Assembly (NCBI GenBank): GCA_035525375.1
Contig: DATLEI010000122.1
Span: 1-34,873, forward strand
DNA: 34,873 bases
Source of the DNA: JALZBN01 sp035525375
Lineage (GTDB): Bacteria > Actinomycetota > Acidimicrobiia > Acidimicrobiales > AC-14
Reading direction: 5' to 3'
The position numbers were made by a program, and so were the translations under genes. The notes beneath the pieces are model-generated. The model saw only the letters and a list, made by a program, of their open reading frames with translations. It was not told where the DNA came from and did no database searches. Positions within the stretch are counted from its first letter, which is position 1. The number at the start of each line of letters is the position of its first letter. Positions 12,540-19,359 of this stretch are shown here, in pieces.

Positions 12540-12642
12540 CCGCCGGGAACCTATGCGGCAAAGATTGCCGATCTGTTTCGTTCCAGTGAACGTAAGGGGC
12601 ACCCTCCGGCGCGACGTGAACGGAATGTAGATTGACGCTCAC

Positions 12643-12713
12643 GCGGGCGTAGTTCAGCGGCAGAACATCAGCTTCCCAAGCTGAGAACGCGGGTTCGATT
12701 CCCGTCGCCCGCT
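12643..12713 (+). tRNA. tRNA-Gly (anticodon CCC)
   Basis: A complete cloverleaf of 71 nt. The acceptor stem GCGGGCG pairs with CGCCCGC (12706-12712), with discriminator T at 12713. A D arm GTTC/GAAC, anticodon stem TCAGC/GCTGA around the loop TTCCCAA (anticodon CCC), and T arm CGGGT-TCGATTC-CCGTC-like are visible. CCA is not encoded. The 3' part is duplicated exactly at 15831-15873, so this gene is an integration target and was regenerated by the insertion. Confidence 0.95.
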
Positions 12714-12714
12714 C
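12672..12714 (+). repeat. Attachment site copy at the tRNA end (43-bp direct repeat)
   Basis: Forty-three bases, from the anticodon loop through the tRNA 3' end plus one base, are identical to 15831-15873. Identity stops on both sides (G versus T before, G versus T after). This is the pattern left by tyrosine-integrase insertion into a tRNA gene. Confidence 0.92.
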
Positions 12715-12787
12715 GCAGGTAAAGGCCCTGGTTAGACGGTATTTCGGCCAGTTTCCCGACCCCGTCAAAAGGTGCCGGTTTTGCCGT

Positions 12788-12806
12788 GGGCCACAAACGG
12801 GCCACA
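12788..12806 (+). promoter_or_regulatory. Putative integrase arm-type site, left end
   Basis: GGGCCACAAACGGGCCACA: two direct copies of GGGCCACA with an 11-bp period. A copy with one substitution occurs in the same orientation near the right end (15707-15725). The arm-site role is inferred from position and duplication. Confidence 0.55.
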
Positions 12807-12841
12807 TCCAGCCACAGAAGCCAGCGACAATCCTGGTTGAC

Positions 12842-13036
12842 ATGTGGCAACGTGTAGAGGTGACTCAGGACCTCGTATCCGGGGCGGAGATCGGCCGCCG
12901 ACTCGGCGTTTCGCGCGAGGCGGTCCGGAAATGGACGAAGAGCGATAGAGACTTTCCAGAGCCTCTCGCTCGTGTGGGCCGGTCCGTTGTCTGGGATTGG
13001 AGTCTCGTGAAGTGCTGGGCCGAAAGCGAGGGCTAG
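12842..13036 (+). CDS. Small HTH protein, excisionase/AlpA-like
   Basis: 64 residues. The segment LVSGAEIGRRLGVSREAVRKWTK is a helix-turn-helix, and DFPEPLARVGRSVVWDWSLVKCWAE is the wing and C-terminal helix seen in small DNA-binding proteins used as excisionases or phage-like regulators. It is the first gene of the island, next to the left attachment site, which fits a recombination-directionality or regulatory role. The start is uncertain: the ATG at 12842 lacks a Shine-Dalgarno sequence, and a GTG at 12860 begins nearer the conserved part. A TTGACA at 12837-12842 could be a -35 box, which would favour the later start. It ends 13 bp before the antitoxin gene. Confidence 0.7.
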   Translation: MWQRVEVTQDLVSGAEIGRRLGVSREAVRKWTKSDRDFPEPLARVGRSVVWDWSLVKCWAESEG

Positions 13037-13049
13037 TGCGGGGTGCGGC

Positions 13050-13736
13050 GTGACGCGCGCCCTGACGACGGACGAGGAACAGCTCATCCTCTTCGCCTTT
13101 CGACATCCACGAGGCCGCTACTCGGCGGAGCGGGCCGGGCAGCTCTCGGGCGTTCCAGCACGCACGCTGTACGACTGGGCGGAGGCGAAGGTTCTCGTTC
13201 CTGACTACGTGAGCGCCCGACCCAAGGCGTGGTCCTATCGCGATCTCGGCTTCGCCCGCCTCCTGGCTTGGCTTCGACAGCAGGGCCACGATCGACCTCA
13301 CGCTGCAGCGCGGGTGACGGCGCTGCGCGAAGTAATGGCCGACGCAATGCAGCAGGTCAGCGAGGTCCGTAGCGACGGATCGATCGTCCTCCTCGGTGAG
13401 GAGACCGTCGACCGTCTGACGGGGCAACAGGTTCTCGCCGGCATGGCGCAGTTCTTGGCCGTCTTCGACCTGCTCGAGCCGATCGCAGAGCTCGGTCGGA
13501 AGCGCCTATGGGGTCCCGATCTGCTCACACCTTCGAACCTCACGGCCATTTCGCCCTGGGTGATGGGCGGCGAACCAGTCGTCAGATCAACGAGGATCCC
13601 AACCGCCTCCCTGCACGCGTTGCGGAACGAGCGTGGCCTCGAAACGGCGCGCATCGTCGCGCTGTATCCGGAACTGGGCGCCGAGCAGGTCGATGACGCG
13701 ATTGCGCTGGAGGATCGACTTCGCCAGGTCGCATGA
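13050..13736 (+). CDS. Fused MerR-like HTH / DUF433 antitoxin
   Basis: 228 residues. The N-terminal part (about 22-95) reads as a MerR-type winged helix: YSAERAGQLSGVPARTLYDW, a Trp/Tyr wing (AWSYRDLGFARLLAWLR) and following helices. The C-terminal part (about 163-225) has the DUF433 signature: ISPWVMGGEPVVRSTRIPTASLHAL followed by a YPELGAEQVDDAIAL segment. DUF433 proteins are predicted antitoxins paired with PIN-like toxins. Here the stop overlaps the start of such a toxin (ATGA at 13733-13736). The added HTH probably lets it repress its own operon. GTG start, 13 bp after the HTH gene, with a G-rich sequence upstream. Confidence 0.75.
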   Translation: MTRALTTDEEQLILFAFRHPRGRYSAERAGQLSGVPARTLYDWAEAKVLVPDYVSARPKAWSYRDLGFARLLAWLRQQGHDRPHAAARVTALREVMADAMQQVSEVRSDGSIVLLGEETVDRLTGQQVLAGMAQFLAVFDLLEPIAELGRKRLWGPDLLTPSNLTAISPWVMGGEPVVRSTRIPTASLHALRNERGLETARIVALYPELGAEQVDDAIALEDRLRQVA

Positions 13737-14278
13737 ACTTGCGGCTCCTCCTCGACCAGAACTTCCCGCGGCCACCGGGCTTCGATCTAGCCTCGGTCGA
13801 CGCGACGGTCGAGGCGGTGCCCGTGTACGACCACGATCGGACACTCACGGAGGCCCGTACACCTGACTGGCTCATCTACCTCCGAGCCGCCGAAGACGGG
13901 TTCGACGCGCTCGTCACCCGCGACTGGCACCAGATGGACCAGCCCGAGGAGCTTTGGGTCTTGTCGAATCTGCGGCTCAAGGTCGTCTCGTGGCGCAAGC
14001 CGTTCAGCGATCCCGTCGCCGAGTGGGGCCACCTTCTCGCCTACCTGCCGCAGCTCAAGCGCCGCATAGAGCGCCGCCAGCCGCGTGTGCTCCTGCTTCC
14101 GCCGCCGCAGCTCGGTGCCGGAAACGAGGTGAACCCACGCGAGGCGCTCGGCGAGTACGCGAGCGAACAGCAGCGAGCGGTGCAGGAGATCCGACGCGAG
14201 GCGGAGTCGATCGTGCGCGAGTACCTCGCTGCGACGAACAGAGATCACCTTCTCCGGTTGGTTGCTAGGCACGATTGA
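13733..14278 (+). CDS. PIN-like ribonuclease toxin (DUF5615/Mut7-C-like)
   Basis: 181 residues. PIN-like features are MNLRLLLDQNFP (Asp8), the helix TPDWLIYLRAAEDGFDALVTRD with Asp45 and Asp64, and a following WHQMDQPEEL segment, in the order expected for the acidic metal site of DUF5615 or related PIN-like nucleases. Single DUF5615 domains are usually about 110-120 residues; this protein carries an extra C-terminal helical, charged region of about 70 residues. Translationally coupled to the DUF433 antitoxin by an ATGA overlap. The likely role is a toxin of a VapBC-like module cleaving RNA. This is inferred from fold and pairing; no target can be read from the sequence. Confidence 0.68.
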   Translation: MNLRLLLDQNFPRPPGFDLASVDATVEAVPVYDHDRTLTEARTPDWLIYLRAAEDGFDALVTRDWHQMDQPEELWVLSNLRLKVVSWRKPFSDPVAEWGHLLAYLPQLKRRIERRQPRVLLLPPPQLGAGNEVNPREALGEYASEQQRAVQEIRREAESIVREYLAATNRDHLLRLVARHD

Positions 14279-14297
14279 CGAAGGAGACGCGACGCAC

Positions 14298-14720
14298 ATG
14301 GGTCTGATGGTCAGCTTGATCGTGGTGCTGTTCGGCGTTGCCTTCTTCGCTGCCTGCGTTGTCAGCGGTATGTGGGACCTCGGCATCGGTCTCCGTCGCT
14401 CGGTGGGTGAACGGCGGCGGATCGCCGGTCGAGGTGCTGCGAAAGTCACCGCAGCGGCGCTCGTCGCGGCCATTCCGTGGGTTGCGGCCCCGATCGCGGA
14501 ATCGAGCACCGGCTGGATCGACTCCGACCACGATGGGATGCTCGAAGGGTTCGTCAACGGCTCCTACGACTGGGTTGATATCAACGGTGGCGCCTGGGCG
14601 ACCGCTGCCACCGTCCTGATCGTCATGGTCGTCTTGAGCCTCACAGCGGTGCTGGCCGCGCTGCGCGCCTCCAAGCGTGAGTCGGCTCGGGATGCTGATG
14701 CGGTAGTCGTGAGCGATTGA
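14298..14720 (+). CDS. Small membrane protein of the island
   Basis: 140 residues from the ATG at 14298; AAGGAG lies 11 bases upstream. Two or three hydrophobic segments are visible: about 1-24 (MVSLIVVLFGVAFFAACVV), about 50-65 (TAAALVAAIPWVAAP) and about 102-125 (AATVLIVMVVLSLTAVLAAL). A DSDHDGMLEG stretch between the last two resembles an EF-hand-like acidic loop and should be extracytoplasmic if the first helix is N-in. No family recognised. It overlaps the GH25 gene (TTGA), so the two are probably made together. A link to muramidase export or to immunity is possible but unproven. Confidence 0.65.
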   Translation: MGLMVSLIVVLFGVAFFAACVVSGMWDLGIGLRRSVGERRRIAGRGAAKVTAAALVAAIPWVAAPIAESSTGWIDSDHDGMLEGFVNGSYDWVDINGGAWATAATVLIVMVVLSLTAVLAALRASKRESARDADAVVVSD

Positions 14721-15472
14721 TCGATCCAAAAGTCAAGGTCGAACGACGCAGGCGGCGGCGATGGCCATGGATCGTCGGTGGCGTCACTCTCCTGCTGGCT
14801 GGGCTCGGAGCTGCGTTCTGGTTCCTCTTCGTTCCAAACTGGCGGCCGCCACTTCGGGACGGCGAGCGCTACGGCGTGGACGTCTCCAATCATCAGGGTG
14901 ACATCGACTGGCGGGCTGTCGCGGAGGACGGCATCCGCTTCGCTTACATCAAGGCGACGGAAGGCGGGAATTTCACGGACGGGCGCTTCCGGGAGAACTG
15001 GCGCGAGGCCGGTGAGGCAGGTCTTCACCGCGGCGCCTACCACTTCTTCACACTCTGCCGACCCGGCCGCGACCAGGCTCGGCACTTCTTGTCGGTCGCA
15101 CCACCAGACCCGGGCGCGCTCTCACCGGCCGTCGACTTCGAGATCGCCGGCAACTGCGGTCGTCGGCCGACCCCCGCTGAGGTCGATGCGGAGGTGCGAG
15201 CCTTCCTCGCCGTCGTCGAGGAGGCGTGGGATCGCGAAGTGACCGTGTACGTACGCGACGACTGGGAGAGCCGCTACCCAGTGCGCGACGAGCTTGACCG
15301 GCCGCTCTGGCACTTTCGCTTTCTCCGTCGCCCGAACGTCGACGGCTGGGTCATCTGGCAGATCCACGGGTTTGCTCACGTCGATGGCATCGCCGGCGGC
15401 GTCGACCTCAACATCATGAGGGTGCGCGATCGGGACCAATCTCCTGTAGAGCCCGCCGCACCTCGTCGATGA
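14717..15472 (+). CDS. Membrane-anchored GH25 muramidase (lysozyme)
   Basis: 251 residues. A basic N-terminus (VERRRRRRW) and one transmembrane helix (about 17-39) anchor the protein with the enzyme outside. The GH25 domain (about 50-235) shows YGVDVSNHQGDIDW with Asp55, IRFAYIKATEG, GAYHFF, and PAVDFEI with Asp140 and the catalytic Glu142, then WVIWQIHG near the end. These enzymes cleave the N-acetylmuramic-acid to N-acetylglucosamine bond of peptidoglycan. The start is TTG at 14717, overlapping the membrane-protein stop. GH25 enzymes are common as phage endolysins, but the anchor and lack of phage genes argue for an envelope-acting cargo enzyme. The last 18 residues overlap a possible antisense small gene. 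Confidence 0.9.
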   Translation: MIDPKVKVERRRRRRWPWIVGGVTLLLAGLGAAFWFLFVPNWRPPLRDGERYGVDVSNHQGDIDWRAVAEDGIRFAYIKATEGGNFTDGRFRENWREAGEAGLHRGAYHFFTLCRPGRDQARHFLSVAPPDPGALSPAVDFEIAGNCGRRPTPAEVDAEVRAFLAVVEEAWDREVTVYVRDDWESRYPVRDELDRPLWHFRFLRRPNVDGWVIWQIHGFAHVDGIAGGVDLNIMRVRDRDQSPVEPAAPRR

Positions 15473-15593
15473 ACTCCAACAATCCCTCACCAGCTTCAAG
15501 GCCTGCCGGAGGCCGAAGGCGCTCCGGAAGCCCATCAACGACGACATCGTCGTCACACGTCGTCAACAGGATCTCGGTCGTGCTGGCATTCAT
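15414..15593 (-). CDS. Possible small acidic protein, antisense to the GH25 end
   Basis: 59 residues from the ATG at 15593, with a run of hydrophobic and acidic residues (TEILLTTCDDDVVVDGLPERL) and a helical end (LLEFIDEVRRALQEI). Codons look coding-like, but there is no clear Shine-Dalgarno spacing, it overlaps the last 59 bp of the GH25 gene on the other strand, and no family is recognised. It would be the only island gene on the minus strand. Confidence 0.35.
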   Translation of the reverse strand: MNASTTEILLTTCDDDVVVDGLPERLRPPAGLEAGEGLLEFIDEVRRALQEIGPDRAPS

Positions 15594-15706
15594 CCCCACC
15601 GTCCGCACTCGCACAGCCTAGGAGCACAACGGCTCAAACACAGGAACCTGAATCCTGGCACCCGGTTGGGAGACGGATCGGTTGACGCCTCCCTAGGGAC
15701 TGATTT

Positions 15707-15725
15707 GGGCCACAAATGGGCCACA
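15707..15725 (+). promoter_or_regulatory. Putative integrase arm-type site, right end
   Basis: GGGCCACAAATGGGCCACA, identical to 12788-12806 except one base, same orientation, 106 bp inside the right attachment repeat. The flanking bases differ (AC versus TC after it), so the conserved core is the tandem GGGCCACA pair. Confidence 0.55.
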
Positions 15726-15830
15726 ACGATCGGTAAACAGTGGGTCACTTCGGGAATGGACGGTAAGCCCACATGTACCGTGAGCTGGGGTTTTCCGGAT
15801 CGGCCCTGTTGAGCGGGGTACCCGGTTCTT

Positions 15831-15873
15831 CTTCCCAAGCTGAGAACGCGGGTTCGATTCCCGTCGCCCGCTC
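15831..15873 (+). repeat. Attachment site copy at the far end (tRNA-Gly 3' fragment)
   Basis: An exact 43-bp copy of 12672-12714, covering the anticodon loop to the tRNA end. There is no D arm and no correct 5' half upstream, so this is not a working tRNA. It ends 5 bp from the stop codon of the Fic gene. Confidence 0.92.
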
Positions 15874-15878
15874 TCTAG

Positions 15879-17051
15879 CTAGTCCGTCAGACCGGGCAGG
15901 GTTGGCTGCGCCAGAGAGTAGGGGTCGTCTACTCCTCGGGCAGGGCGCTGACTTCGAATGTTTTCCCAGGACACCCTCAGGTTGGGCGTTGCTACGTACT
16001 GGCGGCCGCGCTTCTCTCCAAGTGGCTCAAGCAAGCCCGCATTTGCCATCCCCCTTAGGTCACGCGTCGCCGTCTCGTCGGTTATCGCCTCCCCGGCCGA
16101 TGATTGGACCGTCTTCACATAGAGGGAACGTCGGAGACGCCAACCTCGTGACGCGTCGCACAGTGCTCCGACGCAGCGATCCGGCAGCTTGTGACGACGC
16201 GCAAGCTGCTCGCACTGATCCCACAATGCTTCGGTTTCTTGGATGCGCCTCAACAGGGTTCCCGCCTGGCGAAAATGGGCGGTCAGGCAAAACTCCAGCC
16301 ACGGCCTGGCGTCGTTCTGTGGGCTCCACGCCCCCTGAGCGACTTGGGTGAGCACGTCGTAGTAGGTGCGCGTATTACGACCGAGGTACTCCTCGATGCT
16401 CAAGAACTCAGAGGACAGGATCCCTTCGCTGGCCAGAACGTAGGACTGGACGCAGCGCGCCATTCTGCCGTTCCCGTCGCTGAACGGATGGACCAGCACG
16501 AAGTTCAGATGCCCCATCGCCGCCCGGACGATCGCTTCCCCTTCGCCGTCATTGACACCGGCCAGGGTCTCGCCGAGCAGCGCGTCGAGTTCCTCACGAG
16601 CAGGTGCCTCGTACACGGTGTGTCCATCAGCGTCTTGAATCCACACAGCACCGGGACGCCATTGCCCAGGGTTCTTCGCCAAGTCGTACTTCAACATCAT
16701 GAAATGAAGCGCCCTCACAAGTGACTCATCGAGCGGCACCATGGGGCGCGAAGCGGTGAGCTGAAGGATGTAGGTCATTGCGTCTCGGTAACCGGCGATG
16801 GCCTGGCGCGTTTCCTCATCTGCGCCGAGTGGCTCCTCATGCTCGATCAGAGCAGCAACGTCCTCGACACTTGCGTGGTAACCCTCGATCGAGTTTGAAC
16901 CCTGCATCGCTCGTGCCAGCGTGGCCCGGCGAAGCGTCCCGTACCAGCGACGCGGTTCTCGTAGGTAGTAACGCAGCTGCGTGCGCAGTTCTTCGATGTC
17001 GCTCAGTACCCGTTCGTCACGAGCACTCAACGCCGGTGTCCGGTAGATCAT
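15879..17051 (-). CDS. Fic-domain protein (probable AMPylase) with inhibitory helix
   Basis: 390 residues. Fic enzymes transfer AMP or other phosphate-containing groups onto hydroxyl side chains. The active-site loop VHPFSDGNGRMAR (His188, Arg196, Arg199) matches HxFx(D/E)GNGRxxR fully. An N-terminal S52-NSI-E56-G57 matches the (S/T)xxxE(G/N) inhibitory motif of class II Fic proteins, so activity should be self-restrained. A C-terminal winged-helix-like domain (about 300-370) follows, as in many single-chain Fic/DUF4172-like regulators. The ATG start is good. It begins divergently from the DUF4143 ATPase over an AT-rich region and ends 5 bp beyond the island boundary, so it belongs to the flank, not the island. 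Confidence 0.9.
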   Translation of the reverse strand: MIYRTPALSARDERVLSDIEELRTQLRYYLREPRRWYGTLRRATLARAMQGSNSIEGYHASVEDVAALIEHEEPLGADEETRQAIAGYRDAMTYILQLTASRPMVPLDESLVRALHFMMLKYDLAKNPGQWRPGAVWIQDADGHTVYEAPAREELDALLGETLAGVNDGEGEAIVRAAMGHLNFVLVHPFSDGNGRMARCVQSYVLASEGILSSEFLSIEEYLGRNTRTYYDVLTQVAQGAWSPQNDARPWLEFCLTAHFRQAGTLLRRIQETEALWDQCEQLARRHKLPDRCVGALCDASRGWRLRRSLYVKTVQSSAGEAITDETATRDLRGMANAGLLEPLGEKRGRQYVATPNLRVSWENIRSQRPARGVDDPYSLAQPTLPGLTD

Positions 17052-17154
17052 GTCCCTTACCGTACTACTTATCTACAGGAACAGTCCATTAGTTATAGGT
17101 AGTCTTTGTCAGTTAGTTGTGGTAATTACGGTCACGTTGGGGGAAAGATACAGC

Positions 17155-17167
17155 ATTCACAGTGAAT
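17155..17167. promoter_or_regulatory. Palindromic operator candidate
   Basis: ATTCAC-A-GTGAAT is a perfect 6-1-6 inverted repeat inside a longer imperfect one (AGC before, TGCT after), 40 bp upstream of the ATPase start in a noticeably AT-rich 150-bp gap shared with the fic gene. It could bind the Fic winged helix or another regulator; the identity of the binder is not known. Confidence 0.45.
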
Positions 17168-17206
17168 ATGCTATTCTTCCCGTAAGCCCCATGGGGAGGA
17201 CGCGAC

Positions 17207-18685
17207 GTGGCTGTAGGGCGGCCCGACCCAGAAGACCTGCAGCGTGTCTTCGACGAGCAGAACCCGTGGCAGCGCACGGGGAAAGTTCCGGCGACCCTGG
17301 CGCGGACCGTCGAGCGGCCCCTAGCCACGCAACTTTGGCAGCGACTGCAGGACGACGAGCCGCACCGTTTTCAGCTCGTGCTCGGGCCTCGCCGGGTTGG
17401 CAAGACGACCGCTCTTTACCAGACCGTCCGCCACCTCCTGGAGGTCAAGGTCGAGCCGGACCGAATCTGGTGGATGCGCCTCGACCACCCCCTCCTGCTC
17501 CAGGAGAGTCTCGGCGATCTCGTGCGGGCCGTCCCCACGACATCGCTTAGCGCGCAGCGGCCCGTCTTCCTGATGCTCGATGAACTCGACTACACCGAGG
17601 GATTGGACCCCTTCTTCGACGAACAGTGGCCTGTCCGGATCGCTGCGACCTCCAGTGCCACGGCCGCTCTGCGCGAGCGGCGGCTGGAAAGCACTACCGG
17701 GCGCTGGTCCGAGCAACATCTCACGCCCTACCTGTTCACCGAGTTCCTCGCCCTCGTTGGTCAGGACCGACCCGTTGTCGTGGGCGACACTCTGGCAGAC
17801 AGCCTCGCCATGCTCCAGCAGGGGCAACGCGCCGACCCCGACCTCGCCGCATGGCGTCGCCTCTTCATGCTCGTCGGTGGTTTCCCCGAGTTGCTGACGG
17901 CTGCTCGTGACAAGCCCGACGAGGACGAGCCAAGCCGACTCCTCGAGTCACAGCAGGTCCTGCGTACCGACGCCGTCGAGCGGGCGATCTACAAGGACAT
18001 CCCCCAGTCCTTTGGGGTCGACAACCCAATGATGCTCGAGCGCTTGCTCTACGTGCTGGCCGCCCAGGTCACCGGTCTGCTCTCGCCATCGAACATCTGC
18101 GGTGACCTGGGGCTGTCCCAGCCTACGTTCGACCGCTATCTCTCCTACCTCGAGCAGGCCTTCCTCGTCTTCACCTTGCCGAACTACTCCGGCCGGGAGG
18201 CGACGGTGCAAAAGCGCGGCCGCAAGCTCTACTTCGTCGATGGGGCTATTCGGAACGCGGCGCTGCAACGGGGTTTGGCGCCGCTCGACAACCCGACGGA
18301 GCTCGGCGCCCTCCTGGAGAATCTCGTTGCCGCGACCGTGCAATCACTCGCCCTTCACTCCGGTGTCCGGCTGTACCACTGGCATGACGGCAAGCACGAG
18401 GTTGACCTTGTCTTCGACCATCCGGATCACCCGCTGGCGTTTGAGATCGGTGCCTCGCCCGATCACAGTCGCGCCGGCCTGCGCGCCCTCATGGAGCGCC
18501 ACCCCCGGTTCAAGGGTCGCTGCTTCCTCATCGCCCCTCAGGCAACCGTCGGCCAGCCCGACTCAATGGCCGCCGGGGTGGGCACTCTTCCTCTGGACCT
18601 GTTCCTCCAACTCGTCGGAGCTCAGGCGGAGGCGGCGCTCGCCGCGAACCTCGAAGCGACAAGGCCGACGCTTCGAGCTCGTTAG
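17207..18685 (+). CDS. AAA-family ATPase with DUF4143
   Basis: 492 residues. The P-loop LGPRRVGKTTALYQ (60-67) and Walker B VFLMLDELDY (120-126) are followed by a sensor segment IAATSSATAAL and an HTH-like region (SPSNICGDLGLSQPTFDRYLSYLEQAFLVFTLP). A C-terminal DUF4143 nuclease-like part contains ALLENLVAATV and HDGKHEVDLVFDHPDHPLAFEIG, the E-VD-x-E-x pattern of restriction-endonuclease-like folds. This architecture is common and poorly understood; roles in defence or toxin-antitoxin contexts have been proposed. GTG start with GGGGAGG about 7 bases upstream. Divergent from fic. Confidence 0.88.
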   Translation: MAVGRPDPEDLQRVFDEQNPWQRTGKVPATLARTVERPLATQLWQRLQDDEPHRFQLVLGPRRVGKTTALYQTVRHLLEVKVEPDRIWWMRLDHPLLLQESLGDLVRAVPTTSLSAQRPVFLMLDELDYTEGLDPFFDEQWPVRIAATSSATAALRERRLESTTGRWSEQHLTPYLFTEFLALVGQDRPVVVGDTLADSLAMLQQGQRADPDLAAWRRLFMLVGGFPELLTAARDKPDEDEPSRLLESQQVLRTDAVERAIYKDIPQSFGVDNPMMLERLLYVLAAQVTGLLSPSNICGDLGLSQPTFDRYLSYLEQAFLVFTLPNYSGREATVQKRGRKLYFVDGAIRNAALQRGLAPLDNPTELGALLENLVAATVQSLALHSGVRLYHWHDGKHEVDLVFDHPDHPLAFEIGASPDHSRAGLRALMERHPRFKGRCFLIAPQATVGQPDSMAAGVGTLPLDLFLQLVGAQAEAALAANLEATRPTLRAR

Positions 18686-18734
18686 GGCGCCTGCCATTCT
18701 CTTGTTGAACTCCTTCCGCCAGAGGAGAAACGCC

Positions 18735-18806
18735 ATGCCTAAACCGAAGACGTACGCAACGAGTTCCGGTCGTCGACCCAGCACCCGAACTCAGGTCCCG
18801 AGTTGA
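18735..18806 (+). CDS. Very short ORF with a good ribosome-binding site
   Basis: ATG at 18735 with AGAGGAG eight bases upstream, encoding 23 residues (MPKPKTYATSSGRRPSTRTQ plus three more). It ends one base before the nucleotidyltransferase remnant on the other strand. It may be the surviving 5' end of a gene interrupted by rearrangement rather than a real small protein. Confidence 0.3.
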   Translation: MPKPKTYATSSGRRPSTRTQVPS

Positions 18807-18807
18807 C

Positions 18808-19359
18808 TCACTCGGCCGCCATCTGTTCCGCCGTGGCTAGGTCGTCGATCAGTCCGAGGTGCTCGCCCCAGTACTCCAGGTAGGCGCGGTCGAGCCCTTC
18901 GCCAGACACCTCGAAGATGCCGGCGACATCGCGTAGCCGACGGTTCGATCCCCCTAGGCGCGCCCATTCGAGCTTCGCGAGAATCGTGTCTTCGGCGGTT
19001 GCCATGTGTACCCGGACACCGTCGACAACTATTGGCATGCGGCGGTCGAACTCTGACCAACTGAAGGGTCGGTCCTTTCGCACGATGAGGTCGACCTTCC
19101 ATCGGTGGCGACGTCGATCACGTTGAATGCATCCCGGCGCGCCAAGGCCGACACGGCGTCGCCGACGTAGAAACGATTGGGGTCCAAGGCGTCGATGAAG
19201 CTCCGGAGCGTCGACGGATCTGGGTCGATGACGATGTCGATGTCAGCCGTGGTTCGCGGCTCGCCGTGAAACGTGCTTGCCGACGAGCCAGTCACCGTGA
19301 GGGATCCCGGTCTCGTCGAGGGCGGCGACGATCGTCGCCATGAGCTGTCGGTAGGTCAA
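18808..19359 (-). pseudogene. Nucleotidyltransferase-fold protein broken by two frameshifts
   Basis: Three frame segments join into one recognisable protein. First, from a TTG at 19359, LTYRQLMATIVAALDETGIPH. Then, after a frame change near 19295-19298, VTGSSASTFHGEPRTTADIDIVID, which holds the GS-x-D-x-D nucleotidyltransferase motif. Then, after a second change near 19098-19104, WKVDLIVRKDRPFSWSEFDRR and a C-terminal helical part with ILAKLEWARLGGSNRRLRDV. The second break looks like a single-base loss before TGGAAGGTC. This resembles AbiEii/DUF6036-like nucleotidyltransferases that are usually one frame of about 180 residues and paired with a small upstream protein, which is present here (TTGA overlap). 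Sequencing error is the alternative. Confidence 0.75.

Larger units (their letters stand above)
12672..15873 (+). mobile_element. Integrase-less genomic island at tRNA-Gly
   Basis: An element of 3159 bp per unit (att copy to att copy) bounded by 43-bp direct repeats of the tRNA-Gly 3' end. All five confident genes run in the same direction: HTH, DUF433-type antitoxin, PIN-like toxin, membrane protein, GH25 muramidase. No integrase, relaxase, replication or phage gene is present on either strand. Tandem GGGCCACA motifs lie 74 bp inside the left repeat and 106 bp inside the right one. The small size and missing recombinase suggest either a decayed island or a satellite mobilised by an integrase encoded elsewhere. 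Confidence 0.85.

Noticed and set aside
12421..12843. Minus-strand open frame with a translation such as ATGIEPAFSAWEADVLPLNYAR
   Set aside because: This is the reverse complement of the tRNA-Gly gene and flanks; such translations are a well-known false gene over tRNAs.
15811..15873. A second complete tRNA at the right island end
   Set aside because: AGCGGG upstream can pair with CCCGCT, but there is no D arm and no 5' half of the anticodon stem; only the 3' fragment is present.
15773..16351. Plus-strand open frame of about 192 residues across the right attachment site
   Set aside because: It runs through the tRNA fragment and antisense to fic; the composition is not protein-like.
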